A stretch of 64,000 nt of DNA from Schistosoma haematobium (GCF_000699445.3 NC_067197.1:26891809-26955808); one strand, 5' to 3'. Numbered from the stretch's first letter, positions 12,705 through 25,404 are shown. Numbers and translations: made by a program. The notes: a model not told the origin generated them from the sequence alone.

Positions 12705-12800
12705 TTTATGATTTATAATTTAGACGGTCTCATTGTTTGTTTTTTTAACACAGAACAAACTAATAAGCTATGAGTTTATTTTATCCATTTTGATAATTCA
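12705..12800 (+). repeat. ~95-bp direct repeat flanking the 1-kb repeat, left
   Basis: It begins ATGATTTATAATTTAGACGG and continues to GTTTATTTTATCCATTTTGA. A diverged copy lies at about 13843-13955, so the two copies bracket the 1-kb repeat copy A. Copy B at 38-39 kb lacks these flanks. Confidence 0.75.
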
Positions 12801-12804
12801 AACA

Positions 12805-13830
12805 AAACGGCCTTCCAGTGCTTTCAGGTTTTCAATGCTGGACTTACATTGATCCATTTATGATCTCAATCGAAATCGACAAACACAATAAGAAACCGTT
12901 ATTATGAGAATTAGTACAACAGTAGGAAAGCTATCCAACTATTTTTCTACGTTTCGTTCATTTTTTTAATTCAGAAGTTCCAGCAATATGATATATTATA
13001 AACTCATACTTATTTTAAAAAAATCATTGAGGGCTGACTAAAAATAGAGGAAAAGATATAGACAAATAGTAAGTACATGATGAATTAGTAAGTTGAATCA
13101 AAATGAGATGAATGGATAAATAACTACTATCATATTAATACATAACTCGACTTCATGGATAATGGTTATAGCAATAGGTTAGTAGCTAACTGGACTCATA
13201 ATCTTTGCATGTAACGCATTGGTGTTTGGAACAATTTGTATTGTATTCGAATCGTGATGGGAACATTAACACTAGAATATAAGTACGTGGAGCTGATGAG
13301 TACTGATAGATATTCATCGATCAATTTTCATTGTAATCAATTAACAAGATACGCTTATACTCTATATGGCATATACAGTTGTTAGTGGGTTGAAGATAAC
13401 CATCAGGATTAAACACGTATCACATTGATTTAACACTTAGTAATCAATCAACTTAAAAATTTCAGTTTTATATCAAGTGGTTTATTATTTAGTGTTTGAT
13501 TTTTGAATACTTTCATATCATTTCAATATTGGTAGCTACTATACGCTTTAAATCACACTATTTACCTATTAGGCTATCAAGAAACTGAGAACGTAAACGA
13601 TTGCAATATCACCGTCCAATGTCGTAATCTTAACTGTAAGAAATTGCGAAATAAAGAAAGAAATGTATGATTTCCAAAGAAAGAAAGAAGCTGACGATAA
13701 ACAAATCATTGAAGGATGATGGATGGATAAACTTTATTAAACAGATCAAAAAACGGTCCAAATGTAAAATCTTTCATTTAGGTTAGAAAGTAAAGTTAGA
13801 AAACCAGTGAAGATTTGGGTGGACGTTTCA
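12805..13830 (+). repeat. 1-kb dispersed repeat, copy A
   Basis: Near-identical to 37989-39012 over about 1,026 bp, with a net length difference of two bases. It opens with the second half of an HHR element (AAACGGCCTTCCAGTGC) and part of its tail. Unrelated AT-rich sequence follows, containing a tRNA-like pair of boxes (TAGTAGCTAACTGGACTCAT and GTATTCGAATCGTGATGGG) and a lone CTGATGAG without a matching GAAA. It has no long open frame. It is probably a non-autonomous element or a transduced segment. Confidence 0.85.
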
Positions 13831-13842
13831 TCCTTCTATATT

Positions 13843-13955
13843 TCATGATTTGTAATTTAGACGGCCGCACTGTTTTTTTTAATACAAAACAAATTAATTA
13901 ACTATGAGTTAATTTTATCCAATGAAATTTTTATTTTATTCATTTCGATAATCCA
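13843..13955 (+). repeat. ~95-bp direct repeat flanking the 1-kb repeat, right
   Basis: It begins ATGATTTGTAATTTAGACGG and matches 12705-12800 with visible substitutions and a short extra segment before CATTTCGATAATCCAG. Confidence 0.75.
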
Positions 13956-13959
13956 GTGA

Positions 13960-15010
13960 TGGATCATAATACAAAAATCCCGTTCAATACATTTCATCCT
14001 CCTAAATTTAATACTTTCATTTCAAGAGGTGTGGAAACATACATTTTCCCAGTGCTGACCTCAAATTATTTGATTTTTTTCTAGAAATTGACAGTTTTTA
14101 CATATTGGGATGATTTCGATGTCCTTTTTCTTTATATTTTTCAAATGAATTTGGTTATTGTTTTAGTTTCCTAACTCTTTATGAGTTCTAGGGTCATTGT
14201 CGATAACAACATACAGTGTTATTTCTATAACCTTTTCATATTTCTGATTATCGAGCATGTACTGATCTTTTGACTTTTTTCTGTTTCCTATCTTTTTAGG
14301 AATAGGGTTAAATTGTTGCTTTTCATCTTTTCAGTATATTCAATTCCTCATGGTTCAAGTTTAAACCATACGCAATGTATAAATTGATCGTATGTTATTA
14401 ATTTCAATTATGCACTTCCATTTCTGACTTCTTTTCATCTTGTTTCAAAGCGATACAATTTAAACTAATGAATTTTACTAAAACGTCCTAACATTTTAGT
14501 CCGTCTTTCATATAGATTCCTGTCTTCTCATGTTGTAAATATTGTAAAATCTAACGTGTAAAGCATTGATTTCATATATTGCTTAATGACATAGCTTTTA
14601 ATTCAAGTAACTATGTCTACATCCTATCATACAAAGCGTATCGATTCATCTTGACTTAACATTAGTTTTATTTCTATTGCATAGATACATTATCTCTATT
14701 TCCACGATATTTTCAGATATCATAAACCGTTTGTTTGAATGACAATTATTACTTTTCAATTACCTGAAGCAATAATCTAATCACGCTCTATTGAATGGAT
14801 TTCTTAATTGCTTTCTATCATAATAATTTTCATTACAAAAAACAAATTATTATTTTCTATGAAAATTATATATTCGATAATAATTTCATTGGACATTATT
14901 ATTTTATCTGATCATAATTGTAATTTTATATTCTTTAAAAAATAAGTTCAATCACTGAGTTAGGATATTTGTATCAGTCAAATAACTCAGTTGCAAATTT
15001 AAATTTATTA
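13960..15010. other. Intergenic, nothing recognised
   Basis: AT-rich, with no supported exon, RNA gene or recognisable repeat. Confidence 0.5.
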
Positions 15011-15012
15011 TG

Positions 15013-15325
15013 TAATGTGTGCTGCTGATATCGATAGATATTAGTAGTATGTATCATTAATCAAAAATGAAATGCCCGAAGGCAGAACGTTAAGATCAAA
15101 GAAAAAAGAATGAGAACAATGAATGATTACTGTGTAAATGAAGGAATAGTGAAGTTTGAGATGATTGATCGACAATTGGAAAAAGGAACAGTGAATTTTG
15201 AGACAACTGATTGACAATTTGTAAATGAATTATTTACTGTATGGTTCTCAGATTTTACTAAAATGTTCGGTAATTTTATGTTCAATTACATTCAATCGTC
15301 CTTACTTGAGTTCTCTTTCACTACA
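15013..15325 (+). repeat. ~300-bp LTR-like dispersed repeat, copy 4
   Basis: Starts TGTGTGCTGCTGATATCGAT and ends TTCTCTTTCACTACA. It contains AATGCCCGAAGGCAGAACG and the GAAATGAATTATTTACTGTA-type block. The frame at 15225-15431 is derived from it. Confidence 0.75.
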
Positions 15326-16159
15326 CTTATTGTTTAGTATTATCAATGCAATGATCTTTAACTGTGAAGTCTGTTCTATACTGTACAAAAATGACACTCA
15401 CAGAGGATCAACGAACTTTAAATATATGTAACATAAATTATGAAGTTTTTCGGATGAACATTGTACTCAAATCTCGATAATTTGTTCCTGAGTACTGTCA
15501 TGTCATTTCGCATAATTTACATTTCAGATGTAATTTAGTTCCTCAGCATTAACCTTTCATTTACACACATTAAAAATCCTTTATAAGTATTTAATAAGTT
15601 CATTATTCAACAACTCATAACGAAATCGAAAAGCACATATTCAACAATAAACTTAGTAATAAAATATTATGGTTGAAACTTGGATTAACATGATAACACG
15701 TTTTGTAATGTATTCTGTAAGTTGAATGATTTAATGATCAAGCGATTCTGGTCGTTTTGGGCAACATCATGAATGCTTGACATAAAATGACAGTATACAT
15801 TTATGATGTTTTTGAAGATAACAATAATTGGTATTTTAGCTTAAATCTATTCAACTATATTATGTTATTTGATATTTGATAGCATCTCGATATTAATTTA
15901 TGTATCAGAACTATAGATTGTTGTTCAATAAATCATAGTTCCACTAATATACACCAAGCAAACGACCAGAAATAACAACCTTTCTTATACAACGTGTCGA
16001 TTATAAAAAAATCGTTAGGACATTGTTTGTTCTGTATTTATTTGTGTATGTCTATCCAACTGTTACCAAATCTCACGTTGAATCAACGAACTTACTAATT
16101 ACAAGATTGAGGACTGAGGCTAGTGCTTTTGATCAAGCGCTTAATGATCTAAATATCAT

Positions 16160-16845
16160 AGGTTAAATAAAATTCATGAACTTTATTCACGATCTTCAAA
16201 TCAAGGTTTACAAGGATTTCCATAAACCTATATCCAAAACTCTGGTGAGAGAACAATTATGTTTAGAGTCTTCGAAAAATCCTTCGAAATTTATCTATAA
16301 CGTGTCAAAAATGAAGCTTAGTAATATAGAAACAGAGGCCCTATTACTGGGACTCAAATTTCGTATACCAAAAGCAAGTACTGAAAAGATTTGTACAGAG
16401 GCTCAATTCGAAAATCTATTTGATCAGCCGAGAGATTTGCACCCAATGAATGATGAAAAGAAGGAGTGGTTCGAATCAAAGTCAGTTGATATTGCCAACG
16501 AATATTTCGTTTCGCCGACACCAAAGTCTAATATTCTAATCAAAGAACATCTGACAGCCTTGACACACATCAAACGAAATAACGAGGTAATGATCTTACG
16601 ACCGAGTGAAGGTTCAAGTGTCGTCTTAATCAATACAGCTGACTATACCACTAAAATGAAGTCAATCCTAGACGAAAAACTGAGATTCAAGGTAGAAAAA
16701 TTCAACGAAGATTTAACTGATTCAACAGAAAAACGAGTAACACGCATTCTTAGGGAACGTCAATAAAGGAAAATGATTCCTAATTCCACTTGCAATGGTT
16801 TACCAAAGGTTCACAAACATGACATTCCCCGTAGACTCTACTAGA
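16160..16845 (+). mobile_element. PLE ORF, N-terminal part through early RT motifs, pseudogene
   Basis: An open frame at 16176-16766 (196 codons) is followed, past a stop and a frame change, by GLPKVHKHDIPRR at about 16797-16840. The order of motifs fits the Penelope-like family: LSNIETEALLLGLKFRIP at residues ~47-64, a TEAQFENLF segment, then an ILRPSEGSSVVLINTADYT block. That block stands in for the ADKG.. .V..N..DY region that precedes the PLE reverse-transcriptase core, and the YGLPKVHKP-like motif comes next. The catalytic YxDD region and GIY-YIG endonuclease are missing because an RTE remnant begins at about 16850. The copy cannot be autonomous. It is diverged from the PLE fragment at 49.7-50.4 kb, so two PLE lineages may be present. 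Confidence 0.82.
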
Positions 16846-16884
16846 ATCTTTGTTCTTGCTCTTTTAAAAATGATGAAAGGAACT

Positions 16885-18135
16885 TTGTGTGTGAAATATC
16901 CGACCAAAGTTTTATTCCTTGATCTTATGGTGGGATTTAACTCAGCTAATCGAGACGCTCTATGGTAATGTGTCATATAAAGGCGTCTCAGAAAGGTACA
17001 TCAAATTTGTTCAGGCTCTCCATTCGAAAACTACTGGTCAAGTTAGAGCTTACGACCAACTGCCAGTAGAATTGTTAATCTGGAGTATTGTTCATCAGAG
17101 CTGCCCGCTACCTCCATTTTTATTTAAATTCGTCATAGACATTCCCTTAGAGATCAAAGCCTCATCGCTGTGTTTATCAGAAATCGACCTCGTTCCGTAT
17201 GATTCACTTGTTCACCTGGAATGCATAGGTGGCATAGGGTTGCTTGGTGAAGACACCGGCAAAATGTAGAGTACTACAACCACCTTAAGCAACGATACAA
17301 GCATTTTTAAAGCGCTATTCTTTCCCTCCAAATGCAAAAAGCTTCCTGAGGACTAACCTGAGTCAGCACCTGAATTAATGATAGGAATTGAAGTATTTGA
17401 GCGTATCAACACTTTTACTTATCTTTGGAGTCTCACCAGTCCCAATAGGCCGACGTCTGACAAAATCTAGCCAATAACTCCAAAGGCTCGGTTGGCTTTT
17501 GCTAACTTGCGTCACTTGTGGCTCAGGAGATATATCCGTATTTCAACAAAAACACAGGTTCACTTCACAGCACTTCTCTCCGTTCAGCTTTATGGATGTG
17601 AAAAACAACCATTAAGAGTAAAGGATATTCGTTGGTTACTAGTATTTAATCACATGTGACTTCAAAGCAACGATTATTTATCTTCGAAACATTGAGTGAG
17701 AAGTGCTGAGGTTAGAAAATGGGTACCAAGTAAGGATGGGAAGTCAACCAATAAAGTAGTAAATCTTCATCAGTTAATATGGCTGGAACAAGTTTTACAT
17801 ATGCCTAACCACCGTCTACCTTAACAAGCAATGTTGTATGGTTTAGTGGTGTGTTGGAAGAAAGCCAGGCGCAGCCAAACTAAGGCATGGCATCAGTCCA
17901 TAAGTTCGTTGACATTTTGACAGGGCCATGTTAGCAGATGTAGACCATATATTTAGGGTCAGCATTATTATCATAGCCAATGGTTAGAGACTATGGGTTA
18001 AATGGGTCAAAATTGATCACAACACCGCATGTGCATACACTATTTATCTTCATCTGGAACCTGAGTTCCGACATCTTCTACTTTTACATCCTTCCCATAC
18101 CTAACCTTTTCTACTACTCCAACTGCTCTTAGATT
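16885..18135 (+). mobile_element. RTE-type reverse transcriptase pseudogene
   Basis: Broken frames carry the schistosome RTE polymerase landmarks in order. They are LFLDLMVGFNSANRDAL (motif A region, ~16905), GVSERYIKFVQALHSKTTGQ and RAYDQLPVELL (~16980-17090), and HQSCPLPPFLFKFVIDIPLE (motif B, RQGCPLSPFLF-like). LECIGGIGLL follows where the YADD catalytic box should be, then PSKCKKLPED and FTYLWSLTSPNRPTSD. The C-terminal part continues to about 18100 (LYGCEKQPLRVKDIRWLLVF-type, then a WHQSI..-type end). The catalytic aspartates are replaced, and frameshifts occur near 16960 and 17270 among others. The 116-codon frame at 16919-17269 is the longest intact piece. Confidence 0.82.
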
Positions 18136-18139
18136 TTTC

Positions 18140-20255
18140 ATGGAATAATTCTTCTCGCTATCTTTATGTGGTATGGTAACGTAAACCGATGAACATATAT
18201 GTCAGATTCTACGTTGAGTTCAACTAAATGGCTGACTGATTTACATATTTGTGTTTATTTATGATTACTACTAGCGGAAGTACTAAAACTTAAAAGTTTC
18301 GATGTCACCTACGGTAAATTCATTATGAATAAATTATAACTGAAATCTCATTCATTCATTCATCAGATGTTTAGCAGCCTATTCATTACAGTTTTTTAAC
18401 ATAGGGTATATTTCTAAGCTTTAAATAACTTGATCATTAAATTCACATTAATCTGAAGCAGTGAAAAACCTTACTTGTAACTTAGATCAGTAATCGTCTA
18501 CTCAGGGATTCTAGCAGTAATTGTACATCCTTAAAGTTGTTCAGTGTTTTTATCCGCCTCCTATGAAAACAAATTAACTTCATTTCATCAACAGACAAAT
18601 TGATCATCGTCTAAAAAAATCTGGAAACTTTTGATTTTTAATTAATTAACACGAATAAATTGATATTCAACTTTGATCAGAACAGATCAAAGTAGAAAAA
18701 TAAAATTAGCTCTAATCTGAAAATAAATTTTAATACTGACTACAATTAAGTAAATATACACTAAGTATATTCAATAACACTTAAATTTTTCCATACTCAT
18801 AGAAATCCAACTTATCATGTGATTAGGTGTGACTTTATATACATCTCGTTAATTTCAGTCAAACGGATATTCACACTTGAATTACTGCTTAGTCTAACAT
18901 CTCACACTATGTGTTGTTCTACACTATACATTATGCGTGTAACTAAATACCTATCTTTATTGGCAATCAACATTTTGAGCTCTTTTCTAAAGTCGAGATC
19001 TTATCATTTATAATCGAATATGTCCATTTCCGTTGCGTTTTAACTTTAATCTTAAACAACTAATGGGAACTATCACATAGCAATTCGGTAAACATGTGTG
19101 AAAGCTTTTACTTTACGATTTGTCTCACTAAACGACTGTGGTTTTACTATTGAAATAACTTTGTAGATATATTTAATATATCAGACTTATTTCAATCGAA
19201 TTATGATAAGCTGATAATAAAGGAATATAGTAAACACTACGGACAACTGTAAATTTAGTTATATATATTATAATAACTAGAAAATGTTATTGTACTTCAA
19301 TGATATATTTTGTTTACCGTTTGTTCATTTGTCGGAATCTAAAACTTCATCCTGATGTAAACTTGTATAATACATCTTGATAAGTCGTTCAAAATAATCG
19401 GTTAAAATCCTTTAACCTACTTACTATAGTGGTTGACTCAGTTGTAGCCCGATGACCACTCCTCTGACTGTGGAATAGAATGTTCATATCCAGTTATCTA
19501 AAACCGTACAAATTATATCACGATATCAAGTTACTCATCTTTGTGGTGGATGAACTTCAGCTGAGTACTAATGATTAGACAACACGACATTGACTACTAC
19601 TGTCTGACATATAACTAAATTTTGTTCGTGTATATCAAATCTTTATTAGCTTTTTCGGTGAGACTCTAATTTATGGACGACCTTTGAGCGACGCTAGACT
19701 GAATTTGAGAGTATCCACCTAATAACCAGTACCAAATGAGGGTTACAAACTTGTGTGAAAAATAAGAACTGTGATATACAGTTGATGATTAGGGTTAGGA
19801 ATTCAATTTAGGGTTCTCACCACAAACTGACATCAACTATAATATCAAAACTCTATTTAACCAAATGGATGAGTGAATTTCGTGTCATAATCTGAAACCT
19901 GTTATCTTATACGTGGTTGGTTCGGCCATAAATTATGATCTCGTCGCTTTTTCATATCTTTAATAAATATTTACAGTTCATATGTAGATTAGATAGAAAA
20001 TACAAATCATTTCTTAAGTGCATATTGTTCACTTATACATTCAAATATGTGTTACTATGATTTACAATCATCATCTCTACGAGATATTAAATTAAATTGT
20101 AATCGCAAATATTTTGTCCGAAATTGCTAATAATCTTTTTTTCCAGTAATCTTTGGATTACGTAACATAACTTACAAATTTTCTACTTTATTTATACAAA
20201 TATGAACTAATCTGATATTAGTATTAGATGGGGTTTTGTGAAGATTTTAGTAATT
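18140..20255. other. Intergenic, no gene seen
   Basis: AT-rich sequence. A short run with AGGGTTAGGAATTC near 19790 resembles dispersed repeat sequence but is not a telomeric array. The frame 18819-19013 has no family features. Confidence 0.45.
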
Positions 20256-20257
20256 TC

Positions 20258-20325
20258 AATTGTTGAGATCATGAGTCTATTGAAGCTAGACGACCATGGA
20301 AAGCCTGGAAGCACGGGATATTAAT
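20258..20325 (-). mobile_element. Tail fragment of an HHR-bearing element, reverse
   Basis: TTGTTGAGATCATGAGTCTA ... GACGACCATGGAAAGCCTGG AAGCAC, broken off at the HHR stem I strand. The sequence to its left (GGGGTTTTGTGAAGATTTTA) is the tail terminus. Confidence 0.8.
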
Positions 20326-21059
20326 CAACAATTATTTAGTTGAAATGTATTATAGCTATTCAAATAAAGGAGCATTTTATGATTAAGAGGCAACGAATAG
20401 TTTATTTGTTCTGGTGTGATAAACATTACTAGTTTTTTTATTTAAGATCAGATATGAGTAATGTTAGTAACTCGTGAATAGTATGCATATACTTCAGTTG
20501 TACTCCAATGAGAATAACAAATGTTTAATCCTTTTTATAGTTATTGTTTATTCTATATTTTAGTTTTCATAATCTATAGACTAAAGTAATTACGGACGCA
20601 AAGCAGATAATGTCAACGAAACGTTCATGAAATTAAAATCATATGGGGTTTTCATGTATTTTATAGTCACTTCATGGAGTTATTGCGAAAACGTTAATTA
20701 CAAGTGAGCAGATCATTCCAAAAACTAATCACAGGTACGCATTGAATTTTTAAACGTTTTGTCAGCATAGTACAAACGCAATTCATGAGATATATCCAGT
20801 CATTAGTTTGTTTTATATCATGTACAAGTCACCTGCTATTCGAAATTTATTTGAGCGAATAGCGTAAATTACCTGAAGATTTTATTAATGATTATTGGTT
20901 TCTTGTTAAAAACCTTTCTGTTTAATAATATTTTAGTAACATAAATCACTATCATATAGTTTGCAAATAATGCACATTGAAGTTTTATAAAATGGACCTC
21001 ATGTTCATTTCATTACAATTCTTATCACAAAGAATTTAAAAACCACTGATAGTAAACAT

Positions 21060-21240
21060 TTGAGCTCACTAGCTTGGTGTGTAACCCATACTATTTAAAG
21101 TATTAGGTTCTGAGTTTGAGTCCCAACGTGACTAACAGTAATGAAATGAAAGTGCACCCAGTTGACGAGACCCAAATGGGCTGTAACACATATCTTGGAT
21201 TACATTGCTAGCTATAGTCCATCTACTTTAAAAAATAGTG
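21060..21240 (+). mobile_element. Sm-alpha-like tRNA-derived element with decayed HHR
   Basis: A tRNA-like 5' part (CTCACTAGCTTGGTGTG, box B GAGTTTGAGTCCC) is followed by CCAGTTGACGAGACCCAAAT GGGC and then CTTGGATTACATTGCTAGC ...CCATCTAC. The layout matches the Sm-alpha family (box A, box B, HHR, GGATTCCACTG-like 3' part). The HHR is dead: TTGACGA for the core, and GTAAC where GAAAC is expected. Confidence 0.75.
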
Positions 21241-21633
21241 ACAAATAAAAGTAGTACTTAGACATTAAGCTATTTTAAAAATCTGGAGATGAAGTCAATT
21301 TTTTGCCTAAAAACACTACAAATCAGAAACACTAAACTCTCCTGTTTTTAGACGTAAGTCAAATTTATTGTTTAATAATTGGTCGCTTAATTTCACACAA
21401 AATATTACTTTTGAATAGATTATATTAATTATTCTTTTCAATTGATGTAGACTAATGGTAATTCTGTTATTATACTACGAACTACTACAGATTGAATTGC
21501 AAGTAGTACTTATGATACACTTGATCATGTACTATACTTTAGCAATCTGAGTTTGAAGTACATTGAAAATTTAATAATCAACAAGTACATAATTAAATAT
21601 TCATAGACTTTAGTATGTAAGATAATAAATATT

Positions 21634-21921
21634 GTTGTGAACGAGTACACATATGGGGATAATCAATTGTATTGAAATAAAAAATTACAGAATCTCTTGA
21701 TAAAATATGAGAATCATGCACTGAGTACTTCATTTGCAAAACTCCATCATTTGTCCTTCACATTCTTTATGATTCCCGCAAGTCATAATTCCTTTCTATC
21801 TCTGTTTCTCTTTTCTTCAAGTTGACCTTCATAGACTTCTGCTGCCATTCGTCCCTCTTCTGGTTGGTGTTGCATAATACTTATGTCTGTCGACACAAGC
21901 AGCATACAGCACAAATATCAT
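21634..21921 (-). repeat. ~300-bp LTR-like dispersed repeat, copy 5 (reverse)
   Basis: Begins TGTTGTGAACGAGTACACAT and ends GACACAAGCAGCATACAGC ACAAATATCA. It shares the CAATTGTATTGAAATAAA and CATTTGCAAAACTCCATC blocks with the family. Confidence 0.75.
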
Positions 21922-21929
21922 TTAAACAA

Positions 21930-23191
21930 GAGTTACATTGTAAATTGCTATAACTTGTGGCCTTTCGCCCTATTAATATACAACTTAGTAATGCCGTCAG
22001 TTAGAGAACAGTGAGTTATCGGCCGGATCAATGACACATGAAACCCGTACAAACAGTCCAGAGTCCTTATCGGTTCTTCTTTCTGCCTAGCCCTACCTGT
22101 TGAGTCCAGAACACCAATCTCAGCCTCTGCGATATGAATCATGTATTTCAAACATACTGGGTTTATACACAAACGAAACAGACCATATCGTACCGTAAAA
22201 TGGAAAATAACATTTGTACAAGAATTAGTCAAAAGTGGCTGTGAATGTGGGAGTGTGTAACTAATAGACAGGGCAGAACTCACGAACGGTAAATCGTATA
22301 ATGATAGTTTATGGGTCAAAATAAAGCTTATAATAAGAGAAACACGAATTTGTATAGTTTAGCTACTTAATAATTACACAATAAAAATATATGTATAGTA
22401 TTAGTCCAGAAATAGATTCCAACAGTTACTATTCATAATTCCCGTCAGGATATAACATAAACAAAATTAGAATATTTCATTATGAGAAAGAAATGTATTA
22501 TGCTTCCACATTACATGTTAAATATTTATATTGTAAGCATAAAATCATGTTAAGTTCTTTCAATATTCAATAAATGCACTAAGAGTGAATTTTCTTTATT
22601 TCAAGAAAATATGAATTCATAGTAGTTAAGTCATCGTCTATTAAGTTCTATTCCTTAATATCAAACTGAGAAATATCACAGTTTTCTGATTCATGAGTTA
22701 TTTTGGACAAACCAATCCGATTTAAGATAACAGGTCTTGAATATTGGTGCGTAATTCATTCATCCGAATGCTTAAACATCATTTTGTCATTATAGATGAC
22801 ATCACTTAGTGATAAAAATTTTTACACTAATTCCTAACCTTAATGTCCAACTATAAATCCTAATCCTAATTCCTCACGCCAGTTTATAACCGTCATTTAA
22901 CCCTAATATATAGGTGGATCACTTTAACATCTCTCGGAAGTCATTCATAAATTAATCGCGTTTTTTAAAATCACCAAATTGATATCATAATTTCTGTTGC
23001 ACATGATAACTATGTATACAACTACAATTTATTATTATATCAACCACTTTCACAAAATATGAATAGAGTTATATCTGAATTCTGTTAAGTGTACATTCAA
23101 ATTGATTGAAAAACAGATACATTGTTTTTATACCGACAGTTTAAAAATAAAGGAATTTCCTTAAAACGTCACTTAGATATTTCTACCGCTG

Positions 23192-23244
<53 letters not shown>

Positions 23245-24600
23245 TTGAAAAGAAAGGGTAAATACGTTAAATGTTATGTATGTTTAGATAAGATACCTGT
23301 CATTTTATTTATGTAAAATTTTATTTATAAGTCCATTTAAAACTTCTATCTACTAGTTACCATTCAGAAATTAAACAAAAGCAAATCAAGTTAAATACAT
23401 AAGTAATCTTTTTCTCTTAACTCTTTCTTGCATTTATTATAACATTGAGTTTTATTTCAACTATCTTCCAAATTAATAATCTTATTTTATCATTTGAGCT
23501 TTACTCATTTTATTCCTATCAGTATTTGCTCATTGTGTAATCACTTGTATCTGATCGGTTGAACTGTTAACACCATCAATGTTGTAGAATGTTCTTTCAC
23601 ATAGGGTATCTATTCACAATATTCAGTCTATTAAATTTATTTATACACTTGCTATACTATACTAACATGTCTCCAATATAACTTCCAACCAAAACCCTGT
23701 CATGTAAGTAATTTAAACCCATTATGTAATTATGATTTTAAATATCACAGGTTGTAAGCAGTTGACGACAACTTAAGAAATAAGATGAATTCATGTTATT
23801 CTGCTAGAATCATTGTTCTTGCTCTTTCCAAAATTATAAATGACTAAACAAACATGACAAAACTATTTCAATAAAATTAAAAACATTTCATGTTTACCAT
23901 CATAATCATATAGTGTTCAAGAAACCGCAAAATAACATGACAATACTAAACATGTGGAATAGTTAAGCCTCAATTACACAATATATTCTTTGTAAATCAC
24001 ATCACTGTTTCTACATTGGTCATTATTGATTATTAATGAAATTGTTGTTTGCTTCGTGTTTTTATGAATTCTTTAATCAGGTTTATTTAACTCATTCAGT
24101 TATATTTTTCACATAAGATTTATTTTCTATACATCATTCATCATTCAGAGTTGGAGCAAAGAAATCAGTTTGATATTCTACTCTGGTGCTATTGGTATTT
24201 TAACTAATATTCTATTTAAAGTTTTGACGAACACATTATGAATTTGTAATTGACTTAAGTAAACACGTCTAAAACTTAATTTTCTTATTAAAAATTTCAT
24301 TTAAAAACATAAATTGACCGAATAAGTGTTTTCAGATCTTAAGCTTTATATCACGGTTGGCTTTAGAGAGATTTCACATGAAATATCTTGCTAATTATCT
24401 AATCGTTATATCAATTGCGTTAAACAGAAATGTGAAAGATACGACAACTTGTTACACATTATCATAATGAAAATTAATCATTAAGACAAATAAAATAATG
24501 ATTCATTTAGTATTGTTTGCTTGAATCTTCCCATTGATGTTTAAGACTGCAATTGATCAGTTCCTTATCAAATAAATTTAAACTACATCTTATTACACAA
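21930..24600. other. Intergenic, no gene seen; one (TA)n tract
   Basis: About 2.7 kb of AT-rich sequence. The 123-codon minus frame at 21948-22319 is the longest open frame. It lacks splice signals, composition bias or motif support, so I do not call it. CTGCTAGAATCATTGTTCTTGC near 23805 matches the start of the RTE pseudogene at about 16846, hinting at an RTE scrap. Confidence 0.4.
23194..23243. repeat. (TA)n microsatellite
   Basis: Dinucleotide run of about 50 bp. The open frame across it (poly IYIYIY) is an artefact. Confidence 0.95.
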
Positions 24601-24604
24601 GCAA

Positions 24605-24785
24605 ATGGCTATCAGGATTCAATAGCTAAACGGATAAGGCGACGGCGTTTGAAGTGAACGTTACTGGGTTCGAGTCCCAGGGTGAATGTCAACTCTGAGA
24701 TGCAGGTACGTTCAACTGACTAGTTCTAAGTAGGAGGAAACGCGCGTCCTGGATTCCACTGGTGGCCACTATCCATCTTTGTTTA
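24605..24785 (+). mobile_element. Sm-alpha-like tRNA-derived element with decayed HHR
   Basis: Box A TAGCTAAACGGATAAGG, box B CTGGGTTCGAGTCCCAG, then an HHR remnant. The remnant reads CTGACTAG for CTGATGAG, with GGAGGAAAC and the cleavage region GCGCGTC followed by CTGGATTCCACTGGTGG, ending CCATCTTTG. GAAA and the GTC triplet survive, but the first core strand is altered. Confidence 0.82.
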
Positions 24786-25014
24786 AAATGAAATAATGAT
24801 TTAAGTGATCAATTCTAACACTAAGAAAAATGTGATTTTTAATACACGGTAAGTATTTTCTTCTTGAGAGTATATTTTGGCATGTTACTTGTTTGTACAG
24901 ATAGACAAAATAAAAGAATAAATAGATGAGATTCATTAATCAAAACTCTTATAGCTTATAAAGGATGAAACTGTAACGAAATTATATGACAATGATCAAA
25001 CATTTAATGTTCTA

Positions 25015-25400
25015 GTTTAGGGGTTGTGGAGATTAGTACGTTTTTGACTGAGATCATGAATCGATTGATGTTAGACCACCACCTTTGGAAACCTGGAAGC
25101 ACTGGACGGACGTTTCGTCTTATTGTGGGGCTCCTCAGCAGTGCGCATCCACGATCCCGCTCGCGGGATTCGAACCCAGGGCCGTTGGTCTCGCGCGCGA
25201 ACGCTTAACCAACTGGACCACTGAGCCGGCATCCAATGATGATAGTGTCTAACATCAACCAATCCACGAAATTGCGCGACCAACTTCCATTGTACTGAGG
25301 TAGATACCTGTCTCTACCCGACATGTATTAGCTCCATTGATCACGGCTTCTCACTAGAACTCCGAGAATTCCCTCACGAAGCTAGTCACTAGTGAGCACA
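25015..25400 (-). mobile_element. HHR-bearing tRNA-derived element, reverse, near full length
   Basis: Plus-strand order: reverse tail (GGGGTTGTGGAGATTAGTAC ... GATTGATGTTAGACCACC), reverse HHR, reverse box B (GGGATTCGAACCCAGG), then reverse box A region (CGCTTAACCAACTGGACCAC TGAGCCGG). The ~150-bp 5' region ends near CTAGTCACTAGTGAGCACAT. This is one of the most complete single units, about 385 bp. The two open frames on it (25026-25208 and 25071-25283) are derived from the repeat. Confidence 0.85.
25099..25144 (-). ncRNA. Hammerhead ribozyme, core intact, stem II weakened
   Basis: Minus strand: GCACTG/CAGTGC stem I (six pairs), CTGAGGA, GAAA, stem III ACG..CGT with a two-base loop, cleavage triplet GTC. 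Stem II is GCCC against AGAC, leaving mismatches. Confidence 0.75.
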
Positions 25401-25404
25401 TGTT

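Noticed and set aside
13290..13330. CTGATGAG inside the 1-kb repeat (and at 38475 in copy B).
   Set aside because: No GAAA with a closing stem II within reach and no paired stem I; at most a decayed HHR.
21948..22319. 123-codon minus-strand open frame.
   Set aside because: No splice signals, domain, composition bias or conserved motif; plausible chance length in this sequence.
19780..22920. Runs such as AGGGTTAGG and CCTAATCCTAA suggesting interstitial telomere repeats.
   Set aside because: Irregular spacing and only a few units; ordinary dispersed repeat or AT-rich drift.
23122..23316. Open frame with an IYIYIY repeat.
   Set aside because: Produced by translation of a (TA)n microsatellite.
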